DNA from: Paenibacillus soyae | GTDB taxonomy: Bacteria > Bacillota > Bacilli > Paenibacillales > Paenibacillaceae | Assembly: GCF_024623455.1 (NCBI RefSeq) | Contig: NZ_JANIPJ010000006.1 | Span: forward strand, 1 to 64,000 | DNA: 64,000 nucleotides | Direction of reading: 5' to 3' | In this document: piece after piece, positions 43,012 to 51,793 of the stretch | Position numbering within the stretch: the stretch's first letter is position 1 | How the letters are laid out: each line of letters opens with the position of its first letter | The notes under the pieces: model-generated | The model's input: the letters and a program-made list of their open reading frames with translations, nothing else | What the model was told of the DNA's origin: nothing | Databases searched by the model: none | Made by a program: the position numbers and the translations under genes

Positions 43012-43770
43012 ATGAGAAATTATAAAGGTAAGAAGGCTGTTATAACCGGCGGTACGCACGGTATGGGATTGGCTGTAGCCCAATCCTTGCTGGCGGGAGG
43101 CGCGGAAGTCATAGTGACAGGAAGCAATCCGAAAAATGTGGAAAAAGCGAAAATCGAACTGGGAGAACGGGCGCACGTCATTCTATCTGATGCGTCGCTT
43201 ATCGCGGATATTGACGCATTAGGAGCATACGCCGCCGAACGGTTCGGTGAGATCGACTTCGTCCATATCAATGCAGGCATCGCAATGCTCGAACCATTCA
43301 CGGTAGTGACTGAAAACTCTTACGACAAAACCTTTGGCGTAAATACGAAGGGGGCATTCTTTACGGTTCAGCGTCTGGCTCCGTTGATTCGGGAAGGCGG
43401 ATCAATCGTATTTACGTCATCCGTGGCAGATGAAGGCGGCACACCGGGAATGAGCGTTTATAGCGCTTCGAAAGCTGCGCTCCGTTCGTTTGCTTCAGGT
43501 TTCGCGGCAGAACTGCTGCCTCGAGGCATACGCGTCAATGTGGTCAGCCCCGGTTTCATCAAAACGCCGACGATGGGAGTGGCAGGGTTCTCGGAATCAG
43601 AACGAATCGCCTTTGAGGAGCTTGGCGACCAAGCTACGCCAATGAAGCGTCACGGCTCGCCGGAGGAGGTGGCCAAGGCCGTACTGTTTCTCGCCTTTGA
43701 TGCCACCTTCACTACAGGGGCAAAGTTGTCCGTAGACGGCGGTCTGGGTCAGGGCCTTTCCGTTGAATAA
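43012..43770 (+). CDS. Short-chain dehydrogenase/reductase
   Basis: A 252-residue classical SDR with the cofactor motif TGGTHGMG (residues 12-19), the structural INAG motif (near 86-89), catalytic S136 or S137, Y150 and K154 in VYSASKAA, and PGFIKTP. Such enzymes oxidise alcohols or reduce ketones with NAD(P). A strong AAGGAGG site precedes the ATG. A MerR-type promoter lies upstream, and the MerR gene converges on its 3' end. Expression in response to an electrophile, or to a substrate of the enzyme, is likely. Confidence 0.93.
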   Translation: MRNYKGKKAVITGGTHGMGLAVAQSLLAGGAEVIVTGSNPKNVEKAKIELGERAHVILSDASLIADIDALGAYAAERFGEIDFVHINAGIAMLEPFTVVTENSYDKTFGVNTKGAFFTVQRLAPLIREGGSIVFTSSVADEGGTPGMSVYSASKAALRSFASGFAAELLPRGIRVNVVSPGFIKTPTMGVAGFSESERIAFEELGDQATPMKRHGSPEEVAKAVLFLAFDATFTTGAKLSVDGGLGQGLSVE

Positions 43771-43793
43771 TGAACGGCGGGGCCGAACTTAAG

Positions 43794-44171
43794 CTAGACG
43801 GAGATTTGCTGCAGCTTTTTGCTGGCAGCCGTCAGTGCAACCTGCCGCTCCAGCAGTCGCCTTAATTGCAGCATGGAGTCGATCTGACTCTGTACCTTCC
43901 GCAGTTTTTCTTCATAGATTTCCTGCATTTCTTCGCAGTATTCGTAATCGTCCGGCGAGGCGACCTCGCACTGGAACAAGCTCCGTATTTCATCCGTCGT
44001 GAATCCCAGCTTCAAATAGAGCTGTATCGATCGGACCCGATCGACGGATGATTCATGGAACTCCCGATAGTCGTTGTCGAGTCTATCTGCCGTGAGCAGA
44101 CCTTTTTCTTCATAATGTCGTATGGCGCGCGCGCTGACATTTGTCATACGGGACAATTCGCTTATTTTCAT
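43794..44171 (-). CDS. MerR-family regulator
   Basis: A 125-residue protein with the MerR helix-turn-helix at its start (MKISELSRMTNVSARAIRHYEEKGLL), a second wing region (REFHESSVDRVRSIQLYLKLGFTTDEI) and a C-terminal coiled-coil dimer helix. A C and an ECEE-like stretch lie near residues 72-85, but no clear metal-binding set is present. AGGAGG lies 10 bases upstream of the ATG. The gene stands between the SDR gene (convergent) and the imine-reductase-like gene (divergent). The long-spacer promoter upstream of the SDR gene is its probable target. Confidence 0.9.
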   Translation of the reverse strand: MKISELSRMTNVSARAIRHYEEKGLLTADRLDNDYREFHESSVDRVRSIQLYLKLGFTTDEIRSLFQCEVASPDDYEYCEEMQEIYEEKLRKVQSQIDSMLQLRRLLERQVALTAASKKLQQISV

Positions 44172-44260
44172 TTTTGAGGAGCCTCCTCGTACGCGTTTAT
44201 TCCAATTATATGTATTTGTGCCACGGAAAGAAATCATTCGTTATTTATGGAGGAGAAAAC

Positions 44261-45139
44261 ATGAACGATCTACTACCGATAACCGTTTTGGGGCTTGGAA
44301 ATATGGGACGCTCTCTGGCGGCTGCCTATCTGGCGGCCGGGCATCCCGTGACCGTCTGGAATCGATCTGCGGACAAAGCCGACCAGCTTGCCCGAAGCGG
44401 GGCGGTTCGAGCCGAGACAGCAGCCAAGGCCATTGCGGCAAGCGGTATGATTGTGGTCTGCTTGTCGACATATGAAGCTGTAAGAAGCACGATTATGCCC
44501 TTGGAGACAGAGCTCGCCGGCCGCGTCATCATAAACTTGACCACCGGGACGCCGGATGAAGCGCGCCAACTGGATACGTGGGCCAAAGAGAAAGGCATCG
44601 GTTATTTGGATGGGGCGATCATGGCGGTTCCCCCCATGATCGGAAGTCCTGAAGCGCTTATCCTTTATGGCGGAAAGAAAGAACTCTTCGAAGAATATCA
44701 GCCGGTGTTGCAAGTCATGGGGGGAGGAACGACCTATCTGAGCGAAGATACGGGTGTGGCGCTGCTCTATGATTTGGCCATGCTTACGATGTTGTACGGA
44801 GCTTGGTACAGTTATTTTCACGCTCATGCGCTGCTGCGAACGGCTAATATTTCCGCGGAGATGTTCTTGCCCTATACGACTAACTGGCTTCAGCACTTGA
44901 TTGTGCCCTCGCTGACAAGTCCGGAAGCCGCCCGCATTCTGGATGAAGGGGATTATACCACAGCCGTGTCCAACATGACGATCAACAAGCTTGGGCTGGA
45001 TAACATCGTCAAGAGCAGCCGGGAATTGGGCGTCCCAGCCGATTGGCTGCTCCCCATACAAGCCGTCGCCGATCAGATGGTAGCCAAAGGTTACGGAAAT
45101 GACGGCTTCGAGCGCGTGTTCGAATCGATGATCAACTAA
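44261..45139 (+). CDS. NAD(P)-dependent imine reductase-like oxidoreductase
   Basis: The 292-residue protein opens with the Rossmann motif VLGLGNMGRSLAAAYLAAGHPVTVWNR and continues with features of the 6-phosphogluconate dehydrogenase/beta-hydroxyacid dehydrogenase superfamily. A helical C-terminal domain with AEMFLPYTTNWLQ matches imine reductases rather than hydroxyacid dehydrogenases. D171 in ALLYDLAML sits where imine reductases carry the catalytic aspartate or tyrosine. The ATG at 44261 follows GGAGGAG; the upstream in-frame extension lies on the MerR promoter region and is rejected. The natural substrate is unknown. Confidence 0.88.
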   Translation: MNDLLPITVLGLGNMGRSLAAAYLAAGHPVTVWNRSADKADQLARSGAVRAETAAKAIAASGMIVVCLSTYEAVRSTIMPLETELAGRVIINLTTGTPDEARQLDTWAKEKGIGYLDGAIMAVPPMIGSPEALILYGGKKELFEEYQPVLQVMGGGTTYLSEDTGVALLYDLAMLTMLYGAWYSYFHAHALLRTANISAEMFLPYTTNWLQHLIVPSLTSPEAARILDEGDYTTAVSNMTINKLGLDNIVKSSRELGVPADWLLPIQAVADQMVAKGYGNDGFERVFESMIN

Positions 45140-45266
45140 CGCCCAGCTAACTTGAGTATTTCAAGCTATCGTATATAATTATCTCTACTATCAGAAACAT
45201 AAACTTGTGTATAACGAACTCGGAGCCTAATGATCGGTTCTATACAGAATGTCGAGGTGAATGTTA

Positions 45267-45503
45267 ATGAGTACATGTAATGTGGACCATACGAATCAAG
45301 AAGTTTTTGATAAATTGCAGAGTCAACAAGAATTCCTCACTTCATCCCTTTTTGAGCAAATAAGCTTATATTTGCAAAGCAATCCCGGCCAGGATGATCT
45401 CAACGCATTATTTCATCTCCTGAAGAAATATGACCTAATCTCAAGCGAAGAGCAGGAAATTAGAAACCGCAGCATGATCGAGTTGTTGTCGAGTCAACAA
45501 TAA
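45267..45503 (+). CDS. Small unrecognised protein
   Basis: A 78-residue acidic, glutamine-rich protein, probably alpha-helical (FDKLQSQQEFLTSSLFEQISLYLQ and LNALFHLLKKYDLIS). GAGGTG lies 7 bases upstream of the ATG. I do not recognise a family. It stands alone between the imine-reductase-like gene and the TetR gene. Confidence 0.6.
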   Translation: MSTCNVDHTNQEVFDKLQSQQEFLTSSLFEQISLYLQSNPGQDDLNALFHLLKKYDLISSEEQEIRNRSMIELLSSQQ

Positions 45504-45536
45504 AAGTTAACTTATTATCGCAATCTATGATAAGCT

Positions 45537-45585
45537 GTGATGCCTCCGGCTGATATAATGTAGAAAATATTAGAGGAGGCATCAC
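45537..45585. repeat. Inverted repeat enclosing a TATAAT box and a ribosome binding site
   Basis: GTGATGCCTCC (45537-45547) is exactly repeated in reverse at 45575-45585. The 27-base loop contains TATAAT, and the right arm contains the ribosome binding site of a tiny reading frame. It may be a folded leader or a relic of a mobile-element end. Confidence 0.45.
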
Positions 45586-45589
45586 CATC

Positions 45590-45679
45590 ATGGCCAATGG
45601 ACGGTGCCGGTCTTCCCGTTTCAGGATCGGAAGTTTTGAGAAGCCTCCAAACGCTTTCAGATCGAACGTATGCCTTTAA
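45590..45679 (+). CDS. Possible 29-residue peptide
   Basis: An ATG 10 bases after GGAGG opens a frame of 29 codons, rich in R, S and F, that ends inside the 3' end of the TetR gene on the other strand. No family is recognised. It may be a fragment of a lost gene rather than a functional peptide. Confidence 0.2.
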   Translation: MANGRCRSSRFRIGSFEKPPNAFRSNVCL

Positions 45680-46235
45680 AAACTTGGGTGACTAATTGCT
45701 CTACATAGTTTTTATCGATCGGATCCCCCGTAACCAGTAAGCGGTAGAAAATCGGACCGTAAATGAGATCTGTGCATAAGGCGATATCGAGATTCTCCTC
45801 CAGCTCTCCACGTTGAAGCCCCCGATTCAATATATGTTGAACCTCCAGCCGGCGAGGCTGAATATAGCGGGTCCGAAATGCCTCGGCCAATGCTGAATCA
45901 GCCTGCCCTTCTCCTATAATCTCCAGAAAAATGGACCCCTCGCGGCTTATCATAAACCCGGCCATATTCGCGGCATGTTCAAGGATATCTTGAAACACCG
46001 AACCGGAATCCGGCACGGGCAATCTTGCAGTCGCAGCAGATAGAAAACCATCCATCACCACGGCAGCCTTATTGGGCCACCATTTATAGATCGTGGCTTT
46101 GCTTACTTGAGCACGATCGGCGATTTTCTCCACGGTAACCGCTCCAAAGCCGCTCTCCAACAATAATTCATAAGAAGCAGCAAGTATGGAGCTTTGCGTT
46201 TCTATATTGCGCGGACGCCCTCTTTTTCCCTGCAC
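45657..46235 (-). CDS. TetR-family repressor
   Basis: A 192-residue protein with the TetR helix-turn-helix at residues 12-58 (SILAASYELLLESGFGAVTVEKIADRAQVSKATIYKWW) and a helical ligand-binding domain. It is divergent from the MFS gene; the shared region contains three copies of a 13-bp box. It most likely represses the transporter and itself until a drug-like ligand binds. Confidence 0.92.
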   Translation of the reverse strand: MQGKRGRPRNIETQSSILAASYELLLESGFGAVTVEKIADRAQVSKATIYKWWPNKAAVVMDGFLSAATARLPVPDSGSVFQDILEHAANMAGFMISREGSIFLEIIGEGQADSALAEAFRTRYIQPRRLEVQHILNRGLQRGELEENLDIALCTDLIYGPIFYRLLVTGDPIDKNYVEQLVTQVFKGIRSI

Positions 46236-46277
46236 ATGAATCCTCCTTCGTCAAGATCCGCTTTTTCCAAATAAACC

Positions 46278-46383
46278 ATACGTTTAGTATACAAAATAAA
46301 TCGATGTATAAATAGCCTATTTACAAAACGATACGTACAGTATATTATTTCAAATATGATTTATAAAACTAAACGTTTAGTAT
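46278..46383. promoter_or_regulatory. Three TetR operator-like boxes in the divergent region
   Basis: ATACGTTTAGTAT (46278-46290), ATACGTACAGTAT (46331-46343) and AAACGTTTAGTAT (46371-46383) share one pattern. The last is also part of the perfect palindrome ACTAAACGTTTAGT (46368-46381). They flank both promoters of the TetR/MFS pair. Confidence 0.65.
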
Positions 46384-46403
46384 TTAATTGGAGGTGGATA
46401 TGT

Positions 46404-47627
46404 GTGGCTAGTGAACAAGGTAAACAAGACAACCGTATCTCAAGATGGACGATGTTTCTGTTGGCAGCCGCGTGCGGACTCATCGTTGCCAATCTTTATT
46501 ACGCGCAACCTCTCGTAGGGCCTATTAGCCTGGCAACTGGCCTTACTGCTTCAACGGCGGGATTAATTGTTACAGTGACCCAAATCGGTTATGTAGCCGG
46601 ACTGCTGTTCGTCGTACCGCTAAGCGACATGATTGAAAATCGGCGACTCACGAAAATATTGCTCATGGTTGCAATTGGAGCATTGTTAACTGCCGGACTC
46701 GCACCTCATGCGCCATTGTTTTTTATCGCATCTTTTTTCATTGGCATTGCATCGGTAGTAGCCCAGATCCTGGTCCCATTCGCCGCCTATTTAGCGTCCG
46801 AAGATCAGCGCGGCCGCGTTGTCGGCAATGTGATGAGCGGCCTCCTGCTCGGTATTATGTTCGCCCGGCCGGTAGCAAGCTTTGTAACCAGTCTCTGGGA
46901 TTGGAGAGCTATTTTTATTTTGTCTGCCATCGTTATTTCTTTATTAACTGCCGTGCTATCCTTTGCGCTTCCGGTTCGCAAGCCATTTCCGGTCGTACGC
47001 TACGAGAAATTAATTCTTTCTTTAGGCGCCATCTTGTATCAGACTCCTTCGTTACGACGTCGCGCGCTCTATCAAGCTTGTTTATTTGGCGCTTTCAGTT
47101 TATTTTGGACTGTTGTTCCCTTGCATTTAGCGGATCATTTCGGATTATCCCAAATAGGTATTGCTTGGTTTGCTCTAGTTGGCGTAGGCGGCGCGATAGC
47201 TGCACCGATTGCCGGAAGATTGGCGGATAAAGGCTGGAGTAATGCGTTAACGGGAATAGCCATAATTGTAGCCGCATTGTCTTTTTTGCTCATCCATCTG
47301 TTCCAAGGCTCTTCAACCTTCGTTCTGATTCTTTTCTTTGTTTCGGCTATTACGCTTGACATGGCTGTATCGGGGAATCTTGTAATTAGTCAACGTACGA
47401 TTTATTCATTGGGAAGTGAAGCGAGAGGACGCCTGAATGGACTCTTCATGGCCATATTCTTCGTAGGCGGAGCCATCGGTTCATCTTTGGGAGGCTGGTC
47501 TTATACCCAGGGAGGATGGGGCCTAACCTCTCTTATCGGAACGATCTTGCCGCTCTTGGCTCTGGTGTACTTTCTAACCGAAAAAAGAACAATCGAACAT
47601 GTTGAACATAGAAGTCATGGTCATTAA
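46404..47627 (+). CDS. MFS transporter, probable exporter
   Basis: A 407-residue 12-helix transporter of the DHA1-like group, with the antiporter-type segment QPLVGPISLATGLTASTAGLIVTVTQIGYVAGLLFVVPLSD and the loop DMIENRRLTK. The GTG at 46404 is preferred, with GGAGG 9 bases upstream; the ATG just before it opens another frame that stops at once. It is controlled by the divergent TetR gene. Drug or metabolite efflux is inferred from family and context. Confidence 0.9.
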   Translation: MASEQGKQDNRISRWTMFLLAAACGLIVANLYYAQPLVGPISLATGLTASTAGLIVTVTQIGYVAGLLFVVPLSDMIENRRLTKILLMVAIGALLTAGLAPHAPLFFIASFFIGIASVVAQILVPFAAYLASEDQRGRVVGNVMSGLLLGIMFARPVASFVTSLWDWRAIFILSAIVISLLTAVLSFALPVRKPFPVVRYEKLILSLGAILYQTPSLRRRALYQACLFGAFSLFWTVVPLHLADHFGLSQIGIAWFALVGVGGAIAAPIAGRLADKGWSNALTGIAIIVAALSFLLIHLFQGSSTFVLILFFVSAITLDMAVSGNLVISQRTIYSLGSEARGRLNGLFMAIFFVGGAIGSSLGGWSYTQGGWGLTSLIGTILPLLALVYFLTEKRTIEHVEHRSHGH

Positions 47628-47662
47628 TGAGACCCTGGGGTTGCAATAAATAGACATGCGAA

Positions 47663-47697
47663 AAAACCTCTTCTCCCGAATCGGGGGAAGAGGTTTT
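47663..47697. terminator. Bidirectional terminator between the MFS and Lpl-type genes
   Basis: A stem of 11 bp or more (AAAACCTCTTC with GAAGAGGTTTT) with further inner pairing (CCCGA/TCGGG) serves the MFS gene on the plus strand and the ABC operon on the minus strand, where it ends in six T residues. Confidence 0.8.
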
Positions 47698-47715
47698 CGC
47701 ATGGGTACTCACGCC

Positions 47716-48606
47716 CTATCCCTTCACGCTGCCCAGCACGAGACCGCTCGTGAAGTACTTCTGCAAGAACGGATAGATCAACATAATCGGAATGGCCGCC
47801 AGGAACAACTGGGCGGCGCGGCCGGTGCGCACGTTCATCATCGCAAGCAGCTGCGTATAGTCTCGCCCGGCTTTCATCATAAGCTGCTCGAAGCTCAGCA
47901 GCAGCGTCTGCAGATAGCTCTGCAGCGGATAATTCGACGTATTGTTCATGTAGATAATGCCGTCGAACCACGAGTTCCAATGCCCGACGATGCTGAACAA
48001 GCCGACCGTCGCAAGCGCGGGCTTAAGCAGCGGAAGCAAGATTCGGACCAGAATCTGCATGGCACCCGCTCCGTCGATCGTTGCGGACTCTTCGATCTCT
48101 TCCGGCAAGCCGCGGAGGAAGTTCATCAGTATAATCATGCTGAAGACGGGCAGCGCTCCCGGCAGAATAAGCGACCAGATCGAGTCGATAAGCCCGGTCT
48201 TGACGACAATCAGGTAGCTGGGAATGAGTCCGCCGTTGAACAGCATCGTAATGACGAAGAACAACATGTAAATATTGCGTCCCGACACCTTATCCTTTGT
48301 CTTGGACAGCGGGTAAGCGGTCAGCACCATCAATACGAGGTTGACGATCGTGCCGATCGCGACGCGCTGCACCGAGATCCATAGAGATTGAAGGAAATCG
48401 CCGCCTTCCAGCGCGAATTCATAGGCAGATGTCGTGAAATCGACCGGCCAGAACGCGACGTCCCCGGCGGATACGGCCGCGCTTCCGCTGAATGACACGG
48501 CCAGCAAATTCACGAACGGAAGGACGCACAAGAGCGACGTCAAGAGCAGGAACGTATAGTTGAACGCATGGAATAGCTTGCGCCCGGTGCTGTTTTCATA
48601 GGCCAT
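47716..48606 (-). CDS. ABC transporter permease, LplC type
   Basis: A 296-residue six-helix permease with the loop EEIEESATIDGAGAMQILVRILLPLL. The ATG at 48606 has AAGGAGG 8 bases upstream; 12 upstream codons of the open frame are rejected. It is the last gene of a binding protein-permease-permease operon. The Lpl-type branch of CUT1 imports oligosaccharides, often uronate-containing ones, in Paenibacillus and Bacillus. No ATPase is encoded here. Confidence 0.92.
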   Translation of the reverse strand: MAYENSTGRKLFHAFNYTFLLLTSLLCVLPFVNLLAVSFSGSAAVSAGDVAFWPVDFTTSAYEFALEGGDFLQSLWISVQRVAIGTIVNLVLMVLTAYPLSKTKDKVSGRNIYMLFFVITMLFNGGLIPSYLIVVKTGLIDSIWSLILPGALPVFSMIILMNFLRGLPEEIEESATIDGAGAMQILVRILLPLLKPALATVGLFSIVGHWNSWFDGIIYMNNTSNYPLQSYLQTLLLSFEQLMMKAGRDYTQLLAMMNVRTGRAAQLFLAAIPIMLIYPFLQKYFTSGLVLGSVKG

Positions 48607-48619
48607 GCTCAACGCCTCC

Positions 48620-49510
48620 TTAGAAAATACGATAACCGGCAACTTTGTTCGCGAGCACGTAAGACAAGGCGACCATGATGCACGAGACGACCGATTTGAA
48701 CAAGCCGACCGCGGTGGCGATGGAATACTGCGCCTGCTGAATGCCTAACCGGTAGACGTAGGTATCGATGATGTCTCCCGTCTCGTAGACGACGGGGGAA
48801 TACAAGTTGAAGATTTGATCGAAGCCGGCGTTCAGGACGTTGCCGAGCGACAGCACGGACATTAATACGATCGTCGGCGCCAGCAGCGGCAGCGTAATGT
48901 AGATCGTCTGCTTCCAACGATTCGCGCCGTCGATCAAGGCCGCCTCGTAGAGACCGGGATCGATGCTTGTCAGCGCCGCCAAGTAGACGACCGTGCCGAA
49001 GCCGAAGCCTTTCCACACGTCGGTGACGATCATCGTCCACGGGAAGATGGACGGACTGCCCAGGAACGAAACCGGTTCGATGCCGAATACGCCCAGCAGC
49101 GTGTTGACGAAGCCATCGGATCCGAGAATATCGATCAGAATGCCGGCCATAATGACCCAGGACAAGAAGTTCGGGATATAGACCAGCGTCTGGAACGTTC
49201 GTTTGAATAGGGACCGCGCGACTTCGTTCAGAAGAAGGGCGAAGAAGACGGGAACCACGATCCCTAGTGCGATCTTGAAGAACGACATATAAAGCGTGTT
49301 CCAGATCGTGCGGAGAAAATTCGGCTGATTGAACACGTGCTGGAAGTTTTCCATGCCCGCCCAAGGCGACTGGAAGCCCATGCCCGGATTGTAATCCTGA
49401 AAAGCGATGATCAGCCCATAGAAGGGCAAGTAACTGAAAATAAAGGTGAGGATGACGCCGGGGACCAGCATCAAATGATACGATTTCTGCCTTTTTAATT
49501 TGGCCAGCAT
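48620..49510 (-). CDS. ABC transporter permease, LplB type
   Basis: A 296-residue six-helix permease with the loop YEAALIDGANRWKQTIYITLPLL near residues 187-209 and the opening YHLMLVPGVILTFIFSYLPFYGLIIAFQDYNP, which is diagnostic of the LplB group. The ATG at 49510 has GGAGG 6 bases upstream. It lies between the binding-protein gene and the partner permease. Confidence 0.93.
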   Translation of the reverse strand: MLAKLKRQKSYHLMLVPGVILTFIFSYLPFYGLIIAFQDYNPGMGFQSPWAGMENFQHVFNQPNFLRTIWNTLYMSFFKIALGIVVPVFFALLLNEVARSLFKRTFQTLVYIPNFLSWVIMAGILIDILGSDGFVNTLLGVFGIEPVSFLGSPSIFPWTMIVTDVWKGFGFGTVVYLAALTSIDPGLYEAALIDGANRWKQTIYITLPLLAPTIVLMSVLSLGNVLNAGFDQIFNLYSPVVYETGDIIDTYVYRLGIQQAQYSIATAVGLFKSVVSCIMVALSYVLANKVAGYRIF

Positions 49511-49537
49511 GCCGTTCCTCCGTTCCATACCGGTTTA

Positions 49538-49571
49538 CGCGGGAGGAGGCCAGCTTCCCGCCTCTCCCGCG
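49538..49571 (-). other. Intercistronic hairpin after the binding-protein gene
   Basis: A GC-rich stem (CGCGGGAG arm with CTCCCGCG arm) lies between the binding-protein stop and the LplB-type start, with no T-run. It may keep the binding-protein message more abundant than that of the permeases. Confidence 0.5.
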
Positions 49572-49588
49572 CGCGATTGATCCGATTG

Positions 49589-51226
49589 TTAGTTGCCGCC
49601 GTACATCTCGTTGACCGCTTGAGTCGCGGCGTCGCCTCCGGCCGATCGCCAGTTCGCCACGATCGTGTCGAAGTAGTCGATATTTTCGGCGCCCATAATG
49701 ATTTTCGTAAAACCTTCCGTCAGAATGTCGTCGAGAGTAGAGCCGTGATCCGCGAGCTCCTCCGGCGGCGCGCCCCAAAGCGCGGTCTCTATATACTGCT
49801 TGTTGTCGATGATTTCCTTGGAGAGACCGTAAGCATTCTTCGGCGAGCCTTGCTGCAAGTAGTCTCCGGTCGCGGCCGGCGTGCCGTTCTTCTTGAATTC
49901 CACGCTATTGTTGTACTTCTGCCACATGCCGCTCGTCGTGAACGCGCTCGTATCACCCGAGGCCAGCGCTTCGCTGACGCGCGAGAACTGCTCGTAGTCC
50001 GTATTCGGGTTAATGATCTTGAACGCGCCGGTCACATGGGCGATATCCTTGTCGATGAAAGCGGACAACGCTTCCGGAGTTTCGCTTCCTACGCCTTCAT
50101 CCAGAATATAAGCATAGAAGTTAAGCAGCTTGATCGCCGCCTCCGGGTGCTTCGACTTTTTGCTGACAACCGTATAGACGCCGTTCGCGAAGAAGATCGA
50201 CTGCGTCGCGTCGCTTCCATCCGCCTTCTTGATCTTGTACGGGTAGAACACCGCGTCTTTGCCTAAGTTGGTCACGACGTCGACACCCGGGTTATAGCCC
50301 CACCATTGCCAATAAGGCTGAACGCCTACCTCTCCCGCGACCACGTTCGAGTTCATGGCGCTGAAATCCTTGACCGGAAACTCCGGATCGATAATGCCAA
50401 GCTTGTACCACTCGGCCCACGCTGCCAGCGCATCTTTCATTTCAGGTTGGACAGAGCCGTAAACGATCTTGCCGTCTTGATCCTTCAGCCACATATCCGG
50501 ATGGGCGTCCCACGCGATCGCAAGGGCATTGAGGTAATCCAGGGTCTGGTCGACGGCCATGCCGTAGCCGCCGTAAGCTTCCATGAATTTGAGCGCGATA
50601 TTTTTGACGTCATCGATCGATTGTGGATCGGGCAGACCCAGCTCTTCCTTCCAGTCGTTCCGGATCCAGACGAAATCCGGCTGATCGATGAAGCCCCAAT
50701 GCAATTGCGGGATGCCGTACAGCTTGCCGTCCCTCTTGCCGGACTCGTAGCTGGAGCTGTCCGCTTCCATATAGCCCTTAACCCTATCGGAGGCGTACTT
50801 GTCGAACACGTCAGTCAAATCCATGATCATGTCCGCTTCGATCAGCTGCTGCAGCTGGGTGGCGTTGACGTGGAAGACGTCCGGGAGCTCGTTGGACGAG
50901 ATGGCCAGGTTCAGCTTCGTATCGTATTCGTCGGTGACCCAGTCCGTCACGACCTCGATATTGAACCTTTCCTTGTAAGCGCGTGTCCAGACGTTGTTAG
51001 ACATATCGTCGCCTGCCGGAAACTGAGCAGACGCGTATTCGGCCCGAACCGTATGGATCGTTACCGGTTCTTCGTACTTGCCGAACGCGTAATCAACTTC
51101 GCCGTTCTCTTTCACCGCTTGTTTGGGCTCCGCCGCAGGCGCCTCCCCGTTGTTTCCTCCGTTGCTGCAAGCCGAGAGCGCTACCAGGCAGCAAGCCATG
51201 ACTGCCGCGATCCATTTTTTTCTCAT
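49589..51226 (-). CDS. Extracellular sugar-binding lipoprotein, Lpl type
   Basis: A 545-residue lipoprotein (lipobox LSAC, C20) with a short N/G/E/A linker and a large binding domain (NELPDVFHVNATQLQQLIEADMIMDLTDVFDKYAS, YGIPQLHWGFIDQPDFVWIRNDWKEELGL, and a C-terminal GGDAATQAVNEMYGGN). This length and the GIPQ signature are typical of the LplA-like branch. GAGGGGGG precedes the ATG. It is the first gene of the operon. No regulator adjoins it; the YesM/YesN pair 9 kb away is a possible partner. Confidence 0.93.
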   Translation of the reverse strand: MRKKWIAAVMACCLVALSACSNGGNNGEAPAAEPKQAVKENGEVDYAFGKYEEPVTIHTVRAEYASAQFPAGDDMSNNVWTRAYKERFNIEVVTDWVTDEYDTKLNLAISSNELPDVFHVNATQLQQLIEADMIMDLTDVFDKYASDRVKGYMEADSSSYESGKRDGKLYGIPQLHWGFIDQPDFVWIRNDWKEELGLPDPQSIDDVKNIALKFMEAYGGYGMAVDQTLDYLNALAIAWDAHPDMWLKDQDGKIVYGSVQPEMKDALAAWAEWYKLGIIDPEFPVKDFSAMNSNVVAGEVGVQPYWQWWGYNPGVDVVTNLGKDAVFYPYKIKKADGSDATQSIFFANGVYTVVSKKSKHPEAAIKLLNFYAYILDEGVGSETPEALSAFIDKDIAHVTGAFKIINPNTDYEQFSRVSEALASGDTSAFTTSGMWQKYNNSVEFKKNGTPAATGDYLQQGSPKNAYGLSKEIIDNKQYIETALWGAPPEELADHGSTLDDILTEGFTKIIMGAENIDYFDTIVANWRSAGGDAATQAVNEMYGGN

Positions 51227-51330
51227 ATAAGTCCCCCCTCGTCGATATCATTCCTCTTCATTGTAGTTCACTCGGCAGACAGGGTATATCATCGGGTTTA
51301 ACCTGTTGGTTGCCTTTATTTGACCTTCCG

Positions 51331-51696
51331 TCAGCATGCAACTACCAGCGGTTCGGAAGCAGTCAAAAAAATATCCGATCCCGTCAAAAAAGTGCAAGAG
51401 GAGAATAGCCGCGGCCTCCAAAACAAAAAATCTCGAGCGGCAATTCGCCGCTCGAGCTCCCCTGTTCCATTTGTAACAGTTTGCAGATGACATGACATAC
51501 AGGACTGATTATCAATTAGACATGTGTCAATGTAGATAACCTTTAAATCTTGATTTAATGCCAATGCATGCTCCGCCATTTCCTCGAGCATCCGGGCATC
51601 AAATCTATTGGACTTAATTTGATAGGTAATCGTTTTCAAGAAAAACCCAAAGTGAAGATGAACAGCGCCGCTTCGGAAGGTGCCGGCGCACTCCAC
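51331..51696 (-). CDS. Doubtful open frame with a CxxC-type segment
   Basis: This frame opens at a GTG only 3 bases after AAGGAG and includes a stretch that looks protein-like (RMLEEMAEHALALNQDLKVIYIDT and SCMSCHLQ), but its last third reads through a perfect terminator at 51432-51456. So a shorter or broken gene ending before 51457 is more likely than the full frame. The 567-base interval between the binding protein and the next gene contains nothing else I can name. Confidence 0.3.
   Translation of the reverse strand: MECAGTFRSGAVHLHFGFFLKTITYQIKSNRFDARMLEEMAEHALALNQDLKVIYIDTCLIDNQSCMSCHLQTVTNGTGELERRIAARDFLFWRPRLFSSCTFLTGSDIFLTASEPLVVAC
51432..51456 (-). terminator. Intrinsic terminator on the minus strand
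   Basis: A 10-bp perfect stem (CTCGAGCGGC with GCCGCTCGAG) and a 5-base loop are followed, on the minus strand, by ATTTTTTGTTTT. It must end a transcript starting between 51457 and 51793. Confidence 0.85.
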
Positions 51697-51793
51697 TAAC
51701 TCCTTGCGTTGGGGATGTCATGTCCCAGCCATCGCTCTCGTAGAATAGAAGAAGGAAAACGCGAGCAGGTCAAATTGTTTTGGAGGGGTTGCA

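Noticed and set aside
51248..51493. 81-codon minus-strand frame next to the binding protein
   Set aside because: It crosses the terminator at 51432-51456 and the promoter region of the Lpl-type operon, and has no ribosome binding site.
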